Positions 18,687-30,402 are shown, counted from the first letter of the stretch. The stretch: 64,000 nucleotides of DNA from Alphaproteobacteria bacterium (GCA_022825235.1 JAJDYI010000004.1:62001-126000); one strand, 5' to 3'. Translations and numbers: made by a program. Notes: a model not told the origin generated them from the letters alone.

Positions 18687-19052
18687 TCAGGTCCCGGAGG
18701 GCGGATCTTGTGGTCGTGAATCGGATTCGGGGTTCGGCCGCCGTCGGCCGAAACCCTGGGCGGTGCGAAATACGTTGCGGAGACCGGCGGCGAACCCGAG
18801 GCCGACGCAGATGATCAACAACGCTGGCGACGTGTCCAGCCACTCATCGAGCAGCCAGCCGGCCCCTCCCCCCACGGCAATACCCGCAATCATTTCGGAA
18901 GATACCTTGAGCGCTCCGCCGAGAGCTTTACCGTGAGCGCCTCGGCGCGACCGAGCCCTGCCGGGCGAAGACGACCTGTCATCGGCCAAGCGATCCGCGA
19001 GACGGGAAAGATCCGGCGGAACCTCGCGGTCGTTGGGCGTGTCGTCCGCCAC
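18687..19052 (-). CDS. atpI: AtpZ/AtpI family ATP synthase assembly protein
   Basis: 121-residue protein with a hydrophilic N-terminal half and two C-terminal hydrophobic helices (MIAGIAVGGGAGWLLDEWL and PALLIICVGLGFAAGLRNVF), the AtpZ/AtpI pattern. Members assist c-ring assembly or cation supply. It heads the F0 gene cluster. Sequence alone does not separate AtpI from AtpZ. Confidence 0.85.
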   Translation of the reverse strand: MADDTPNDREVPPDLSRLADRLADDRSSSPGRARSRRGAHGKALGGALKVSSEMIAGIAVGGGAGWLLDEWLDTSPALLIICVGLGFAAGLRNVFRTAQGFGRRRPNPESDSRPQDPPSGT

Positions 19053-19074
19053 GATCTGCTGATTCCCGCACTAA

Positions 19075-19092
19075 CGCCCGTGGGAACGGGCG
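19075..19092. terminator. Stable GC hairpin between metH and atpI
   Basis: CGCCCGT and ACGGGCG form a perfect 7-bp stem with a 4-base loop about 106 bases past the metH stop and 23 before atpI. There is no T run. It may slow or end transcription of metF-metH, or be part of the atpI leader. Judged by eye only. Confidence 0.35.
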
Positions 19093-19197
19093 CTTCGGAC
19101 GCTAACTGCCTCTCGGGGAATCGTCAAGCCGGAATGCGGCGCACGCACCGGCCTCGACGGTCGCCCGAACCGCGCCTGTCAGCGGCGGCCCTCGCGC

Positions 19198-22100
19198 CTA
19201 GCGGTCATCCGGCGCATAACCGAGGTTGGGGGCAAGGGTCTCCTCGGCCTCCGCCACCGAGAAGCCCTTGCGCCGGGCGTAGTCCTCCACCTGGTCCCGC
19301 CCGACCCTCCCGACTCCGAAGTACCTCGCCTCTTCATGGGCGAAGTAGAACCCGGAGACCGAGGCGGCCGGCATCATCGCGAAGCTGTTGGTGAGGGTGA
19401 TGCCAGCACAGGCGTCGGCCTCCAGAAGCTGAAACAGCGTGCGCTTTTCGCTGTGGTCGGGACAGGCCGGATAGCCCGGAGCCGGGCGGATGCCCTGGTA
19501 GACCTCGTCGATCAGAGCCTTGTTGTCCAGGTTCTCATCCGGCGCATACCCCCAGAACTCCTTGCGAACCCGCTCATGCAAGCGCTCGGCAAACGCTTCG
19601 GCGAGACGGTCGGCCAGCGACTGGAGCAGGATTTCCGCGTATGCGTCCTGGCCTTCCCTCGCGGCCTCGAGGCCAATGCCAGCAGTGACCGCGAAGGCGC
19701 CGATGTGATCGGCGAGACCGGTGGCCTTGGGGGCGACGAAATCGGCCAGGCAGTGGTTCGGCCGGCCGGCGGATTTGTCCATCTGCTGGCGCAGGAAGAC
19801 GAATCGTGCGTGTACGCTTGAGCGGCTGGAATCCGCGTACAGCTCGACGTCGTCATCGACGGAGTTGGCCGGAAACATTCGGGTGACGCCCCGGGCTTCC
19901 AGGATGCGCTCGTCCACGATCCGCCGCAACATGGCCTCAGCGTCCTGGAAGAGATTTTGTGCGGCTTCCCCGACCACCGGGTCATCCAGGATCTGGGGCC
20001 ACGTGCCGGCCAGCTCCCAAGTGTGGAAGAACGGCGTCCAGTCGATTCTCGCCGCGAGTTCTTCGAGATCGTAGGCAGTGAAGCGGAGCAGGTCCGTTTC
20101 ATTTGGGGGCGGGGGGATGCCCTTGCTCCAGTCGATGCGCGTGCGCCGTTTCCGCGCCTCATCCAGCGGCAAACGGCTGGACCGTTCGCCGCGGTCGCCG
20201 TGCCGCTCGCGGATCCGTGCGTAATCCTCCTGAACCTCGGCAAGCAGCATCGGCGCCCGCGCGCTGTTAGCAAGGCTGGAGGCGACGGTCACGGCGCGCG
20301 ACGCGTCGGGCACATGGATGACCGGGCCCGAGTACTCCTCCGAGATCTTCACCGCGGTGTGCGCCTTCGAGGTGGTCGCACCGCCGATCAGGAGCGGAGT
20401 GCGGAGCGAAGCACGCTCCATCTCCGCGGCGACCAGGCACATCTCTCGGAGGGATGGTGTGATCAGGCCGGACAGGCCAATCATGTCTGCGTCATGGTCG
20501 CGGGCCGCTTCCAGGATCGCCGCCGACGGCACCATAACGCCGAGGTCGATCACTTCGAAGTGGTTGCAGCCCAGCACGACGCCGACGATATTCTTGCCGA
20601 TGTCGTGGACGTCGCCCTTCACGGTGGCAAGCACGATGCGTCCCCGGGAACGTCCGCGCCCCCGCTTGCCCGCTTCGATGAACGGCTGCAAGTGGGCGAC
20701 GGCCTGTTTCATGACGCGAGCGCTTTTGACCACCTGGGGCAGGAACATCTGCCCCGACCCGAACAGATCACCTACCCGGCTCATCCCATCCATCAGGGGC
20801 CCCTCGATGACCTCGAGCGGGTCTTCCACCTGCTGGCGGGCGATTTCGACATCTTCGATGATGTATTCGGTCATCCCTTCGACCAGGGCGTGCATCAGGC
20901 GATCCGCGACCGGTTTCCGGCGCCATTCGGGGTCCTGGGTGCCGTCGGTCGCGAGTTCCCGCGCGGGTCCGGCCATTTCGAGCAGGCCCTGCGCAGCATC
21001 GGGCTTCCGGTTGAGGATGACGTCCTCCACCGTGTCCCGCAGGGCCTGCGGCAGGTCGGCGTAAACGGCGAGCTGACCGGCGTTGACAATCGCCATGTCG
21101 AGTCCGGCCGATACGGCGTGATACAGGAACACCGAGTGCATCGCTTTGCGGATGGTTTCGTTGCCGCGGAACGAAAAGGACAGGTTCGAGAGGCCGCCCG
21201 ACACCAGTGCTCCAGGGAGCGTCGCCTTGATCAGGCGGCAGGCTTCGAGAAAGGCGACCGCGTAGTCATCGTGCTCCTCGATTCCGGTCGCCACCGCGAA
21301 GATGTTGGGGTCGAAGATGATGTCCTCGGGAGGGAAGCCGACCCCGTCCACCAGGATCCGGTAGGCGCGGCCGCAGATCTCGACCTTGCGTTGGGCCGTG
21401 TCCGCTTGCCCCTGCTCGTCGAAGGCCATCACCACGACCGCTGCCCCGTGCCGAAGAACGGTTTCCGCCTGCTGCCGGAATTCCGCTTCGCCCTCCTTGA
21501 GACTGATCGAATTCACGACGGGCTTGCCCTGGACGTTCTTGAGCCCGGTCTCGAGCACGGACCAGCTCGAGGAATCCAGCATCAGGGGCACCCGACTGAT
21601 TTCCGGCTCCGCGGCGACGAGACGGAGGAACCTGGTCATTGCGGCTTCCACATCGAGCATGGCCTCGTCGAGGTTGACATCGATGATCTGGGCACCGTTT
21701 CGGACCTGGTCGCGGGCCACCTCGAGGGCGGCGTCGAAGTCACCGTCCAGGACCAGTCTCCGAAAGCGGGCCGAACCCGTGACGTTGGTGCGTTCCCCGA
21801 TATTCACGAAGCCGGTGTCCGGGCTGACGGTGAGCGGCTCGAGACCGGACAGGAAGCAGTACGACATCGGCGCCGCCGCCGTCCGCGGCACCTCCTTCGT
21901 GACGGCGTCGCGGATGGCAGCGATGTGGTCCGGCGTGGTCCCGCAACAGCCGCCTGCGATGTTCAGCCACCCGCTCTGGGCAAAGGCACCGAGGTCGGCG
22001 GCCATGCTTTCCGGAGTCTCGTCGTAGCCTCCGAACGCATTGGGGAGGCCAGCGTTTGGATACAGGCAGACTGGCCGGTCGGCGATGTGGGCGATTTCCT

Positions 22101-22890
22101 CCAGGTGCGGGCGAAGTTCCCGCGCACCCAGCGCACAGTTGAAGCCGATCGAGAAGGGCCGGGCATGGCGCACGGACGCCCAGAACGCCGCTGGTGTCTG
22201 ACCGGTGAGGGTCCGACCTGACGCGTCGGTGATCGTGCCCGAGATCATGACGGGAAGACGGATCCCCGTCTGGTCGAAGGCCTCCGCGATGGCGTGCAGC
22301 GCGGCCTTGCCATTGAGGGTGTCAAAGATCGTCTCGACCAGAAGAATGTCCGCACCACCCTCGATCAGGCCGAGCGCCGCCATCCGGTATGCAACGCAAA
22401 GTTCGTCGTAGGTGACGTTGCGGGCGGCGGGATCCTCAACCACTGGAGACACCGAGGCCGTCCGATTGGTTGGACCAATGGCGCCGGCCACAAAGCGCGG
22501 TCCGCCGTCGGCCTCGTAACGGGCGGCCGTCTCCCGCGCGATACGGGCCGCTGCGTAGTTGATCTCTCGGGCCAGGTCCTTGGTCCCGTAGTCCGTCTGG
22601 GCGATGGATGTCGCGGTGAACGTGCAGGTCTCAATGATGTCGGCACCGACCCGGAGGTAGGCCTCGTGTAAGTCCGCCACCACGTCCGGGCGGGTGAGGC
22701 AGAGAATGTCGAAATTGCCGGCAAGGTCGTACGGATGTTCCCGAAAGCGATCCCCCCGGAAATCGCGCTCCTCTAGGTCGCGCGCCTGCAGCATGGTGCC
22801 GAACGCGCCATCGAGCACCAGAATCCGCTCCCGAAGACGTTGTTCGAGCGCTCGCCGTCGGACGGTTGCATCGGCGGCCGGCGTGCTCAC
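19198..22890 (-). CDS. metH: Cobalamin-dependent methionine synthase
   Basis: Transfers the methyl group of 5-methyltetrahydrofolate to homocysteine through methylcobalamin. The 1,230 residues cover all four modules. The homocysteine domain has zinc cysteines in GFNCALGA (about 251) and [10 protein letters not shown] (about 313-314). The folate domain contains [11 protein letters not shown]. The cobalamin domain has [11 protein letters not shown] (His about 758). The C-terminal reactivation domain ends at GYAPDDR. Length equals that of the E. coli enzyme. ATGA overlaps the metF stop, so its methyl donor enzyme is made in the same operon. No cobalamin riboswitch is recognisable upstream. Confidence 0.97.
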   Translation of the reverse strand: MSTPAADATVRRRALEQRLRERILVLDGAFGTMLQARDLEERDFRGDRFREHPYDLAGNFDILCLTRPDVVADLHEAYLRVGADIIETCTFTATSIAQTDYGTKDLAREINYAAARIARETAARYEADGGPRFVAGAIGPTNRTASVSPVVEDPAARNVTYDELCVAYRMAALGLIEGGADILLVETIFDTLNGKAALHAIAEAFDQTGIRLPVMISGTITDASGRTLTGQTPAAFWASVRHARPFSIGFNCALGARELRPHLEEIAHIADRPVCLYPNAGLPNAFGGYDETPESMAADLGAFAQSGWLNIAGGCCGTTPDHIAAIRDAVTKEVPRTAAAPMSYCFLSGLEPLTVSPDTGFVNIGERTNVTGSARFRRLVLDGDFDAALEVARDQVRNGAQIIDVNLDEAMLDVEAAMTRFLRLVAAEPEISRVPLMLDSSSWSVLETGLKNVQGKPVVNSISLKEGEAEFRQQAETVLRHGAAVVVMAFDEQGQADTAQRKVEICGRAYRILVDGVGFPPEDIIFDPNIFAVATGIEEHDDYAVAFLEACRLIKATLPGALVSGGLSNLSFSFRGNETIRKAMHSVFLYHAVSAGLDMAIVNAGQLAVYADLPQALRDTVEDVILNRKPDAAQGLLEMAGPARELATDGTQDPEWRRKPVADRLMHALVEGMTEYIIEDVEIARQQVEDPLEVIEGPLMDGMSRVGDLFGSGQMFLPQVVKSARVMKQAVAHLQPFIEAGKRGRGRSRGRIVLATVKGDVHDIGKNIVGVVLGCNHFEVIDLGVMVPSAAILEAARDHDADMIGLSGLITPSLREMCLVAAEMERASLRTPLLIGGATTSKAHTAVKISEEYSGPVIHVPDASRAVTVASSLANSARAPMLLAEVQEDYARIRERHGDRGERSSRLPLDEARKRRTRIDWSKGIPPPPNETDLLRFTAYDLEELAARIDWTPFFHTWELAGTWPQILDDPVVGEAAQNLFQDAEAMLRRIVDERILEARGVTRMFPANSVDDDVELYADSSRSSVHARFVFLRQQMDKSAGRPNHCLADFVAPKATGLADHIGAFAVTAGIGLEAAREGQDAYAEILLQSLADRLAEAFAERLHERVRKEFWGYAPDENLDNKALIDEVYQGIRPAPGYPACPDHSEKRTLFQLLEADACAGITLTNSFAMMPAASVSGFYFAHEEARYFGVGRVGRDQVEDYARRKGFSVAEAEETLAPNLGYAPDDR

Positions 22891-23777
22891 GTGCCGGGCC
22901 CCGCAGCCGCCCGCGCAGTTCCCGCCTCAGCGGACCCTCGGAGCCCGAGCCACCAGCAGATGGCGTAACTGAGGCGGGCGCGGTTGAGGGTGTAGAAGTG
23001 GAAGGCGTTCACGCCCTCCCGCCGGAGATCCTCGCACTGCGACACCGCAGCGCCCGCGGCAATCATTTCGCGCGTGCGAGCGTCGGTGTCCAGGGGTTCG
23101 AAGATCGCGGTTATGCGCGCTGGGATCGTCACGCCGCAGCGTCGGCTGAATTCTGCGACCCGCCGAAAGTCGGTGACCGGCAGGATCCCCGGCACGATCG
23201 GTGCCGTAATGCCGGCGGCGCGGCACCGGTCGCGAAAGCGCAAGAAACACGCGTTATCGAAGAAGTACTGCGTGAGAATCCGGTCGGCGCCGGCGTCCAC
23301 CTTGGCTTTCAGGTTGTCGATGTCAGCCGCGGGTGAGGCTGATTCAGGATGCGGTTCCGGATAGCCTGCGACCGAAATCTCGAACGCCGCGGCGGTTCGG
23401 ATCCCGCGCACGAGATCGGCGGCATTGCCGTAGCCGCCGGGTTCGGGGCGATACCGGTCGGCACCCTTCGGCGGGTCTCCGCGAAGTGCCACGATGTGAC
23501 GGATTCCCAAGGCCCACCAGCGTAGGGCCAGGGCATCCGTCTGGGCTCGAGTCGACCCGACGCAGGTGAGGTGGGCGGCCGGCGGCACGGGAAGGTGCTG
23601 GCGAATCCAGCACACGAGCCCTTCGGTTCGCGAGCGCGTGGAGCCGTCGGCTCCGTACGTGACCGAGAAGAACGCGGGCCCAAGCCGGACCAGTCGACAC
23701 ATGACCCGCTGGAGGCGCTGCACGGCCGCTTCATCCGCGGGCGGAAAGAACTCGAAGCTGATGGTCGGCGGCGTCAT
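22887..23777 (-). CDS. metF: 5,10-methylenetetrahydrofolate reductase
   Basis: Flavoprotein that makes the 5-methyltetrahydrofolate used by MetH. The 296-residue TIM barrel begins [12 protein letters not shown] and includes ALRGDPPKG, the flavin region ILTQYFFDN and PGILPV. The start at 23777 overlaps the stop of a 59-codon leader frame in ATGA. The bases just before the metF ATG contain no Shine-Dalgarno, so translation may depend on coupling to that leader. Confidence 0.95.
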   Translation of the reverse strand: MTPPTISFEFFPPADEAAVQRLQRVMCRLVRLGPAFFSVTYGADGSTRSRTEGLVCWIRQHLPVPPAAHLTCVGSTRAQTDALALRWWALGIRHIVALRGDPPKGADRYRPEPGGYGNAADLVRGIRTAAAFEISVAGYPEPHPESASPAADIDNLKAKVDAGADRILTQYFFDNACFLRFRDRCRAAGITAPIVPGILPVTDFRRVAEFSRRCGVTIPARITAIFEPLDTDARTREMIAAGAAVSQCEDLRREGVNAFHFYTLNRARLSYAICWWLGLRGSAEAGTARAAAGPGT

Positions 23778-23953
23778 GGTGACCCGGACGCGATGGCAGC
23801 CGCAGCGGCGTCCGTGGGGAACTGGGCAACGGTGCCCGGTGGGCGGTCACCGACGCACCAGCCAGAGATCGACGGTAGCGCAGTGGGCAAGCCGCGCCGT
23901 CGTGGCGCGGCCAAGCATTCGCCCGGAGAAGTGGACCCGGCACCGTGCGGCAT
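23774..23953 (-). CDS. Candidate 59-codon leader peptide coupled to metF
   Basis: Short open frame starting MPHGAGSTSPGECLAAPRRR, unlike any family I recognise. In its favour: an exact AAGGAGGT ribosome site five bases before the ATG, and a stop that overlaps the metF start as ATGA, while metF itself lacks a ribosome site. Against it: low-complexity Ala/Gly/Pro/Ser composition of the kind random high-GC frames give. It may be a real small protein, or a translated leader whose role is to deliver ribosomes to metF. Confidence 0.4.
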   Translation of the reverse strand: MPHGAGSTSPGECLAAPRRRGLPTALPSISGWCVGDRPPGTVAQFPTDAAAAAIASGSP

Positions 23954-23955
23954 GA

Positions 23956-23991
23956 CAACCTCCTTCGGCGCATGCTGAGGAGGCTGGCGCC
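23956..23991 (-). promoter_or_regulatory. Shine-Dalgarno sequestration switch in the metF leader
   Basis: In the RNA, CAGCCTCCT (23978-23986) is complementary to AGGAGGTTG (23956-23964) over nine positions with one G-U, giving a hairpin with a 13-base loop that hides the ribosome site of the leader frame. A competing 5-bp stem pairs GGCGC (23987-23991) with GCGCC (23967-23971) and would leave the ribosome site free. The two helices cannot form together as a simple fold. This resembles an expression platform; no known riboswitch aptamer was recognised. Confidence 0.4.
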
Positions 23992-24028
23992 CGTGATTGC
24001 CGTTTGGCCACATCTCCCTGCCGGGAAA

Positions 24029-24075
24029 CCACCTTGCACGGGCTGCAGGTTGGTGGGGTGCGTCAACCCCTCAGG
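24029..24075 (-). promoter_or_regulatory. Structured 5' leader hairpins upstream of metF
   Basis: Between the candidate promoter and the ribosome-site switch the RNA can fold a GGGGT/ACCCC hairpin. A second hairpin has outer CCACC/GGTGG (24052-24056 with 24029-24033) and inner TGCA/TGCA around a GCCCG loop. A small TCCC/GGGA hairpin follows. Eye-folded only. It could be the sensing part of a metabolite- or protein-controlled leader. Confidence 0.3.
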
Positions 24076-24086
24076 ATGCAGTGACG

Positions 24087-24115
24087 ACTGTAGAGACGGG
24101 GATTTAGCCGGTCAA
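24087..24115 (-). promoter_or_regulatory. Candidate housekeeping promoter for metF-metH
   Basis: TTGACC (24110-24115) and TACAGT (24087-24092) are separated by exactly 17 bases on the minus strand, a reasonable sigma-70-type match. It would start transcription near 24080, giving an untranslated leader of about 127 bases before the leader frame. Confidence 0.4.
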
Positions 24116-24360
24116 GGCACGGATAGCGGGCCGCGCGCTGTCTGCCCACGGGTCTTTGGCCGCGTGGCAGGGGATGGCGGCACTAGCGCACGACCGAGCG
24201 GTCGGCGCGTGAACGGGCGTGCCCGGTACTCGGAACCGGCCCGCCTGGTCCGGGTTTCGAGCGATCCGGCCGCCTCCGCGCGTTCCCATAGAATGCGTCG
24301 GGGGCCGCCCCGGCGTTCGTGCCCGACGCGTCCCCCGTCTGCACCTGGACCGAGAATCCC
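24116..24360. other. Intergenic region before the gamma-glutamyltransferase-like gene
   Basis: Together with the metF leader this completes a 407-base stretch without a conserved gene (23954-24360). Open frames here are arginine/serine/proline-rich shadows. No promoter, repeat or RNA motif could be identified with confidence for the plus-strand gene. Confidence 0.3.
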
Positions 24361-25950
24361 ATGCGTGACATTCACCTGCCCGGCCGTTCTCCGGTACGCG
24401 GAACCCGCGCCGCCGCGGCGACGTCCCATCCATTGGCCACCTTGGCTGCCATCGACGCGCTGCGCGAGGGCGGCAACGCGGTAGATGCGGCGGTGACCGC
24501 CGCGGCGGTGCTCGCAGTGGTGGAGCCCCATTCGACGGGAATCGGCGGCGACGTGTTCTGCCTGTATGCACCGGCCGGCGGCTCCGAAGTCATCGCCCTC
24601 AACGGTTCGGGTCGGGCACCGGCGTCCGCGTCGGCGGCTGCCCTGCGTGACGACGGCATGGCTTCGATCCCGTTCACCAGTCCGCACGCCGTGAGCGTCC
24701 CCGGCGCCGTGCGCGCCTGGGAGCGCCTGCTGACGGATCATGGCCGGCTGGACCTTGCGCGGGCGCTCGCGCCGGCGATCGCCTATGCCACCGACGGGTA
24801 CCCGGTTGCCGACGTGGTCGCAGACGCCTGGCGCCGCGAGCACGACAAGTTACAGGCGGACCCGGATGCCGCCGCCGTGTTTCTCCCACGGGGAATACCG
24901 CTTGGGGCGGGGCACGTGCACCGCCAGCCGCGCCTCGGAGAGACGATGCAGGCCATTGCAGCTCAGGGGGCGGCCGCCTTCTATGAAGGACCCGTGGCGC
25001 GGGACATCGTCGCCAAGCTGCGCCGGGTGGGCGGCGTGCACACGGAGGACGATTTTGCCGCGGCCACCGTCGAATACGTGACGCCCATCCGTACCCACTA
25101 TCGCGGCGTGGACGTGTACGAGTGCCCGCCCAACGGCCAGGGCATCATCGCCCTCCTGATGCTGAACCTGCTGGCCGGGTTCGATCTCGCGGGACTGGAT
25201 CCCCTAGGCCCGGACCGCTTCCATCTCGAGGCCGAAGCGACGCGCCTCGCGTACGCTGAACGGGCAGCCCGGCTGGCGGACCCGGAGCATGCCGAGGTCC
25301 CCGTGGCGGCACTGCTCAGCGAGCCGCATGCCGAGGCGCTTCGTGCACGGATCGACCGGGAGCGAATGACGCCGGGTCTTGCGCCACCCGCCCTGCCCGA
25401 GCACCGGGACACGGTCTACCTGACCGTGGTGGATGGCGACCGCAACGCGGTGTCGTTCATCAATTCGCTATTCCATTCGTTCGGAAGCGGAATCCTGGCG
25501 CCGGAATCCGGCGTCATGCTTCACAATCGCGGAGCAGGCTTCGTGCTGGACCCGGGTCACCCGAACGAACTCATGCCGGGCAAGCGTCCGATGCACACCA
25601 TTATTCCGGCGATGGCCGTGCGCGACGGTCGAGCCTGGATGCCGTTCGGGGTGATGGGCGGCCACTTCCAGCCGGTTGGGCAAGTACATTTTTTGACCAA
25701 CGTCGTGGACTTTGGCATGGATGTGCAGGAGGCACTCGACTGTCCCCGGGCCTTCCATTTCGACGGCGTGTTGAGTTGCGAGCGGGGCGTTCCCCAACCC
25801 ACGCGAGACGCCCTGGAGCGGCTCGGGCACGCGGTTGCGGTGCCCGACCTGCCGCTTGGCGGCGGCCAGGCCATTGCGATCGATCCCGCCAGCGGGGTGC
25901 TGTCAGCCGGCTCCGATCCTCGCAAGGACGGGTCGGCGATCGGCGCGTAG
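24361..25950 (+). CDS. Gamma-glutamyltransferase family protein (oxamate amidohydrolase-like)
   Basis: N-terminal nucleophile hydrolase of 529 residues, made as one chain and expected to self-cleave before Thr351 (TVYLTVVD), the counterpart of the catalytic threonine of gamma-glutamyltransferases. TSHPLATLAA, GGNAVDAAV, STGIGGD and the late GGGQAI complete the family pattern. There is no signal peptide, so it is probably cytoplasmic, unlike periplasmic glutathione-degrading Ggt and more like HpxW-type amidohydrolases. The ATG at 24361 is preferred to an upstream in-frame GTG at 24319. A glutaredoxin gene follows eight bases later, so a glutathione link is also possible. Confidence 0.85.
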   Translation: MRDIHLPGRSPVRGTRAAAATSHPLATLAAIDALREGGNAVDAAVTAAAVLAVVEPHSTGIGGDVFCLYAPAGGSEVIALNGSGRAPASASAAALRDDGMASIPFTSPHAVSVPGAVRAWERLLTDHGRLDLARALAPAIAYATDGYPVADVVADAWRREHDKLQADPDAAAVFLPRGIPLGAGHVHRQPRLGETMQAIAAQGAAAFYEGPVARDIVAKLRRVGGVHTEDDFAAATVEYVTPIRTHYRGVDVYECPPNGQGIIALLMLNLLAGFDLAGLDPLGPDRFHLEAEATRLAYAERAARLADPEHAEVPVAALLSEPHAEALRARIDRERMTPGLAPPALPEHRDTVYLTVVDGDRNAVSFINSLFHSFGSGILAPESGVMLHNRGAGFVLDPGHPNELMPGKRPMHTIIPAMAVRDGRAWMPFGVMGGHFQPVGQVHFLTNVVDFGMDVQEALDCPRAFHFDGVLSCERGVPQPTRDALERLGHAVAVPDLPLGGGQAIAIDPASGVLSAGSDPRKDGSAIGA

Positions 25951-25958
25951 GAGGTACC

Positions 25959-26228
25959 ATGGGCACGGCTCCCGACGTCGTCGTGTACACGCAGATACTC
26001 TGCGGGTTCTGCTACCGGGCGAAGCGGCTGCTCGAAGGTCGCGGTGTCGCCTTTCGGGAAATCGACGTTACTGGCAATCCGGGTCTCCGGGCGGAAATGG
26101 CATCGGCGGCCGGTGGCGCGCGCACGGTTCCCCAGGTTTTTATCGGCGGAATCCATGTCGGTGGTTCCGACGACCTGGCCGCCGCCGCCGCCTCGGGAGA
26201 GCTTGACCGGCTGCTAGGGGATGACTGA
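25959..26228 (+). CDS. grxC: Glutaredoxin 3 (GrxC type)
   Basis: Dithiol glutaredoxin of 89 residues, reducing disulfides at the expense of glutathione. The active site is CGFC (Cys15-Cys18) in place of the common CPYC. The glutathione-binding TVPQVFIGG and GGSDDL motifs are intact. The ATG has AGGAGG immediately upstream. It overlaps the nitrilase gene by eight bases, and glutaredoxin-nitrilase-DUF1178 order is common in alphaproteobacteria. Confidence 0.92.
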   Translation: MGTAPDVVVYTQILCGFCYRAKRLLEGRGVAFREIDVTGNPGLRAEMASAAGGARTVPQVFIGGIHVGGSDDLAAAAASGELDRLLGDD

Positions 26229-27066
26229 AGGCGCCAGGCGTCTCCGGCTGGCGTGCGCGCAGCTCACCAGCACGCCGGACCTCGACGCGAACCTGCGCAG
26301 AATCAAGCAGCAGATTCACGCAGCCCAGGCCGCTGACGCGGACCTGGTGGCCTTCCCCGAGAACGCACCGCTGCTCGCCCCGGCGAGCGCGATGCAGGCA
26401 GCCGCGGCGCCGGAGGAAATCCATGCCGCGACGCAGGCAGTTTGCGCGGCAGCGCGGGAGGCGGGGATCTGGGTGCTCCTGGGTTCGCTCGCGGTCAAGC
26501 CCGATACGTCGGATGGCAGGCTGGCCAACCGGTCGCTGTTGATTGACGCCGCCGGAACGGTGACCTGCCGGTACGACAAGATTCACATGTTTGACGCCGA
26601 CCCGGGTTCTGGCGAGAGCTACCGGGAGTCGGAACGCTACCGGCCCGGCGCTCAGGCTGTCACCGCCCGGACTCCCTGGGGGCTGCTCGGCATGACGGTT
26701 TGCTACGACCTTCGGTTCCCGGAACTCTATCAGTCGCTGGCAAAGGCCGGCGCGTGGTTTCTCTCCGTTCCGTCGGCGTTCACGCGCCCGACCGGGCAGG
26801 CACACTGGGAGACGTTGCTGCGCGCCCGGGCGATCGAGACGGGGTGCTGGGTCTTCGCGCCGGCGCAGTGCGGCGTCCATTACGGGCGTCGGCAGACGTG
26901 GGGGCATTCGATGGTCGTGACCCCCTGGGGCCGCGTGGTGGCAGAGTCCGGAGACGAACCTGAATTGCTGTTCGCCGACCTGGACCCCGACGCCGTCACC
27001 GAGGCCCGGAACATGGTTCCCAGCCTGGCGGCGCGGCGTCGATGGTGCGAACCGCCCGCCCGCTAG
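26221..27066 (+). CDS. Carbon-nitrogen hydrolase (nitrilase family, probable deaminated glutathione amidase)
   Basis: 281-residue amidase with the Glu-Lys-Cys triad: Glu47 in AFPENAPLL, Lys120 in YDKIHMFD and Cys161 in MTVCYDLRFPELY. The HMFD and YDLRFP context matches the NIT1/Nit2-like group, which removes deaminated glutathione. Overlap with grxC and the nearby gamma-glutamyltransferase-like gene support a glutathione-housekeeping role, though this is inference. Confidence 0.87.
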   Translation: MTEGARRLRLACAQLTSTPDLDANLRRIKQQIHAAQAADADLVAFPENAPLLAPASAMQAAAAPEEIHAATQAVCAAAREAGIWVLLGSLAVKPDTSDGRLANRSLLIDAAGTVTCRYDKIHMFDADPGSGESYRESERYRPGAQAVTARTPWGLLGMTVCYDLRFPELYQSLAKAGAWFLSVPSAFTRPTGQAHWETLLRARAIETGCWVFAPAQCGVHYGRRQTWGHSMVVTPWGRVVAESGDEPELLFADLDPDAVTEARNMVPSLAARRRWCEPPAR

Positions 27067-27106
27067 TCGCGGCCCGGCGGCGACTGGCGGCGGACGCAGG
27101 ACCGGG

Positions 27107-27682
27107 TCAGGGCGGCAGGCCGCGCGCCTTGTTGGCTGGGTCCCGAATTGCGGCGAGGCGCTGAACGCGGGCGGGCCTCGGCGTCTCCAGATCTTCATAC
27201 TCCAGCACGCGCAGCAAGCCGGCGACCGCGGCCAGCAGTTCGCAGCGCCGCAGCAGGAACCGGGGGTTGCGCGGCCGGCCGAACCGCTCGTTGCCCACGG
27301 CAAAGGTCTCGTAGAGCAGACGGCCGCCGGGAGCGACGGCGGACACGACGCGCGGGAGCAGCGGCCGGTGCAGGTAGTTGGTCACGATGACTGCATCGAA
27401 CGTGCGCTGCGCAAGCGGCCAGGGGCTCCCGTCCTCCAGATCCTGCGCGATGAAGTCGAACCGGTCGCTGCCGATGACGGCCCCGGCGCGGGGGTCCCGG
27501 TCGACTCCGGTAACGCGACAGCCCTGATTCAGGAAGTGCCGCACATGGCGACCGCTGCCGCAGGCGACGTCGAGAACCGTACAACCGTCACCGAGGCCTC
27601 GTCCGTGCCGAACGATCCACGGTGAAGGCGCGGCCGCCGGCGGATCAGATTGCGCGCTGCGATTGGGGTCCGCCGCCTGCAT
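27107..27682 (-). CDS. SAM-dependent methyltransferase-like protein
   Basis: 191 residues from the ATG at 27682, with AGGAA upstream. Motif I is CTVLDVACGSGRHVRHF, followed by VTGVDRDP, DLEDGSPWPLAQRTFDAVIVTNYLHR and VAPGGRLLYETFAVGNERFGRPRNP, the layout of small class I methyltransferases of the TehB-like group. Substrate unknown. It is divergent from DUF1178; longer open frames upstream run antisense to DUF1178 and are rejected. Confidence 0.8.
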   Translation of the reverse strand: MQAADPNRSAQSDPPAAAPSPWIVRHGRGLGDGCTVLDVACGSGRHVRHFLNQGCRVTGVDRDPRAGAVIGSDRFDFIAQDLEDGSPWPLAQRTFDAVIVTNYLHRPLLPRVVSAVAPGGRLLYETFAVGNERFGRPRNPRFLLRRCELLAAVAGLLRVLEYEDLETPRPARVQRLAAIRDPANKARGLPP

Positions 27683-27743
27683 GGCCCAGTTCCTGCCAAT
27701 TGGTCTAGAATGCCAGACTCCGGTAACAGGGCGAACACTTCCA

Positions 27744-28160
27744 GTGATCCTTTTCGACCTCGAGTGCGAGAGCGGGCACGTATTCGAAGGCTGGTTTCCG
27801 AGCGGTGCGGAGTACGACCGGCAGGCGACCAAGGGCCAAATCCTCTGTCCGGTGTGCGATACGGCGAATGTGAAGAAGGCGCCGATGGCGCCGCGACCGA
27901 CCCGCGGACAACCTGCAGAGCGGACCCCCAAGCACGAGCAGGCGGCGATGCTTCGAGCCCTGCGGAAGCTCCGCCAAACCGTCGAGAAGAACAGCACCTA
28001 TGTCGGGGACCGGTTTCCGGCTGAGGCGCGGGCCATGCATGCGGGCGAATGCGAAGAGAAGAGCATTTACGGCGAGGCCACCTCCAAGGAGGCGCGGGAA
28101 TTGCGTGAAGAGGGTGTGCCGGTTTGCCCGCTTCCGTGGATCGACCGGGCCGATCACTGA
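27744..28160 (+). CDS. DUF1178 family protein
   Basis: Small conserved protein of 138 residues with an N-terminal zinc-ribbon-like part: FDLECESGHVFEGWFPSGAEYDRQ and ILCPVCDT. The C-terminal YGEATSKEARELREEGVPVCPLPW is the family hallmark. Function is unknown. The GTG start at 27744 places the first residues as in relatives; an ATG at 27681 in frame would overlap the divergent methyltransferase start. It lies downstream of the grxC-nitrilase pair, its usual partners. Confidence 0.85.
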   Translation: MILFDLECESGHVFEGWFPSGAEYDRQATKGQILCPVCDTANVKKAPMAPRPTRGQPAERTPKHEQAAMLRALRKLRQTVEKNSTYVGDRFPAEARAMHAGECEEKSIYGEATSKEARELREEGVPVCPLPWIDRADH

Positions 28161-28238
28161 CCTTCGGGCGGAGCTGGTGCGTGGAACCGGCCCCCAGTGC
28201 TATTTCCGTTCCTGTCCACCCATACCCCGACCCATGCC

Positions 28239-30389
<2,151 letters not shown>

Positions 30390-30402
30390 GAGGCGGGCGG
30401 GG

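Noticed and set aside
19957-22221. 754-codon open frame on the plus strand
   Set aside because: Entirely antisense to metH, whose motifs and length are complete; composition is that of a high-GC shadow frame.
23847-24032. Alternative 61-codon minus-strand frame over the metF leader
   Set aside because: Lacks the strong ribosome site and is not joined to metF; the neighbouring frame starting at 23953 is the better candidate.
23954-24115. Cobalamin, SAM-II or SAH riboswitch upstream of metF
   Set aside because: The B12 box, the SAM-II pseudoknot core and the SAH consensus were looked for by eye and not found; reported only as an uncharacterised structured leader.
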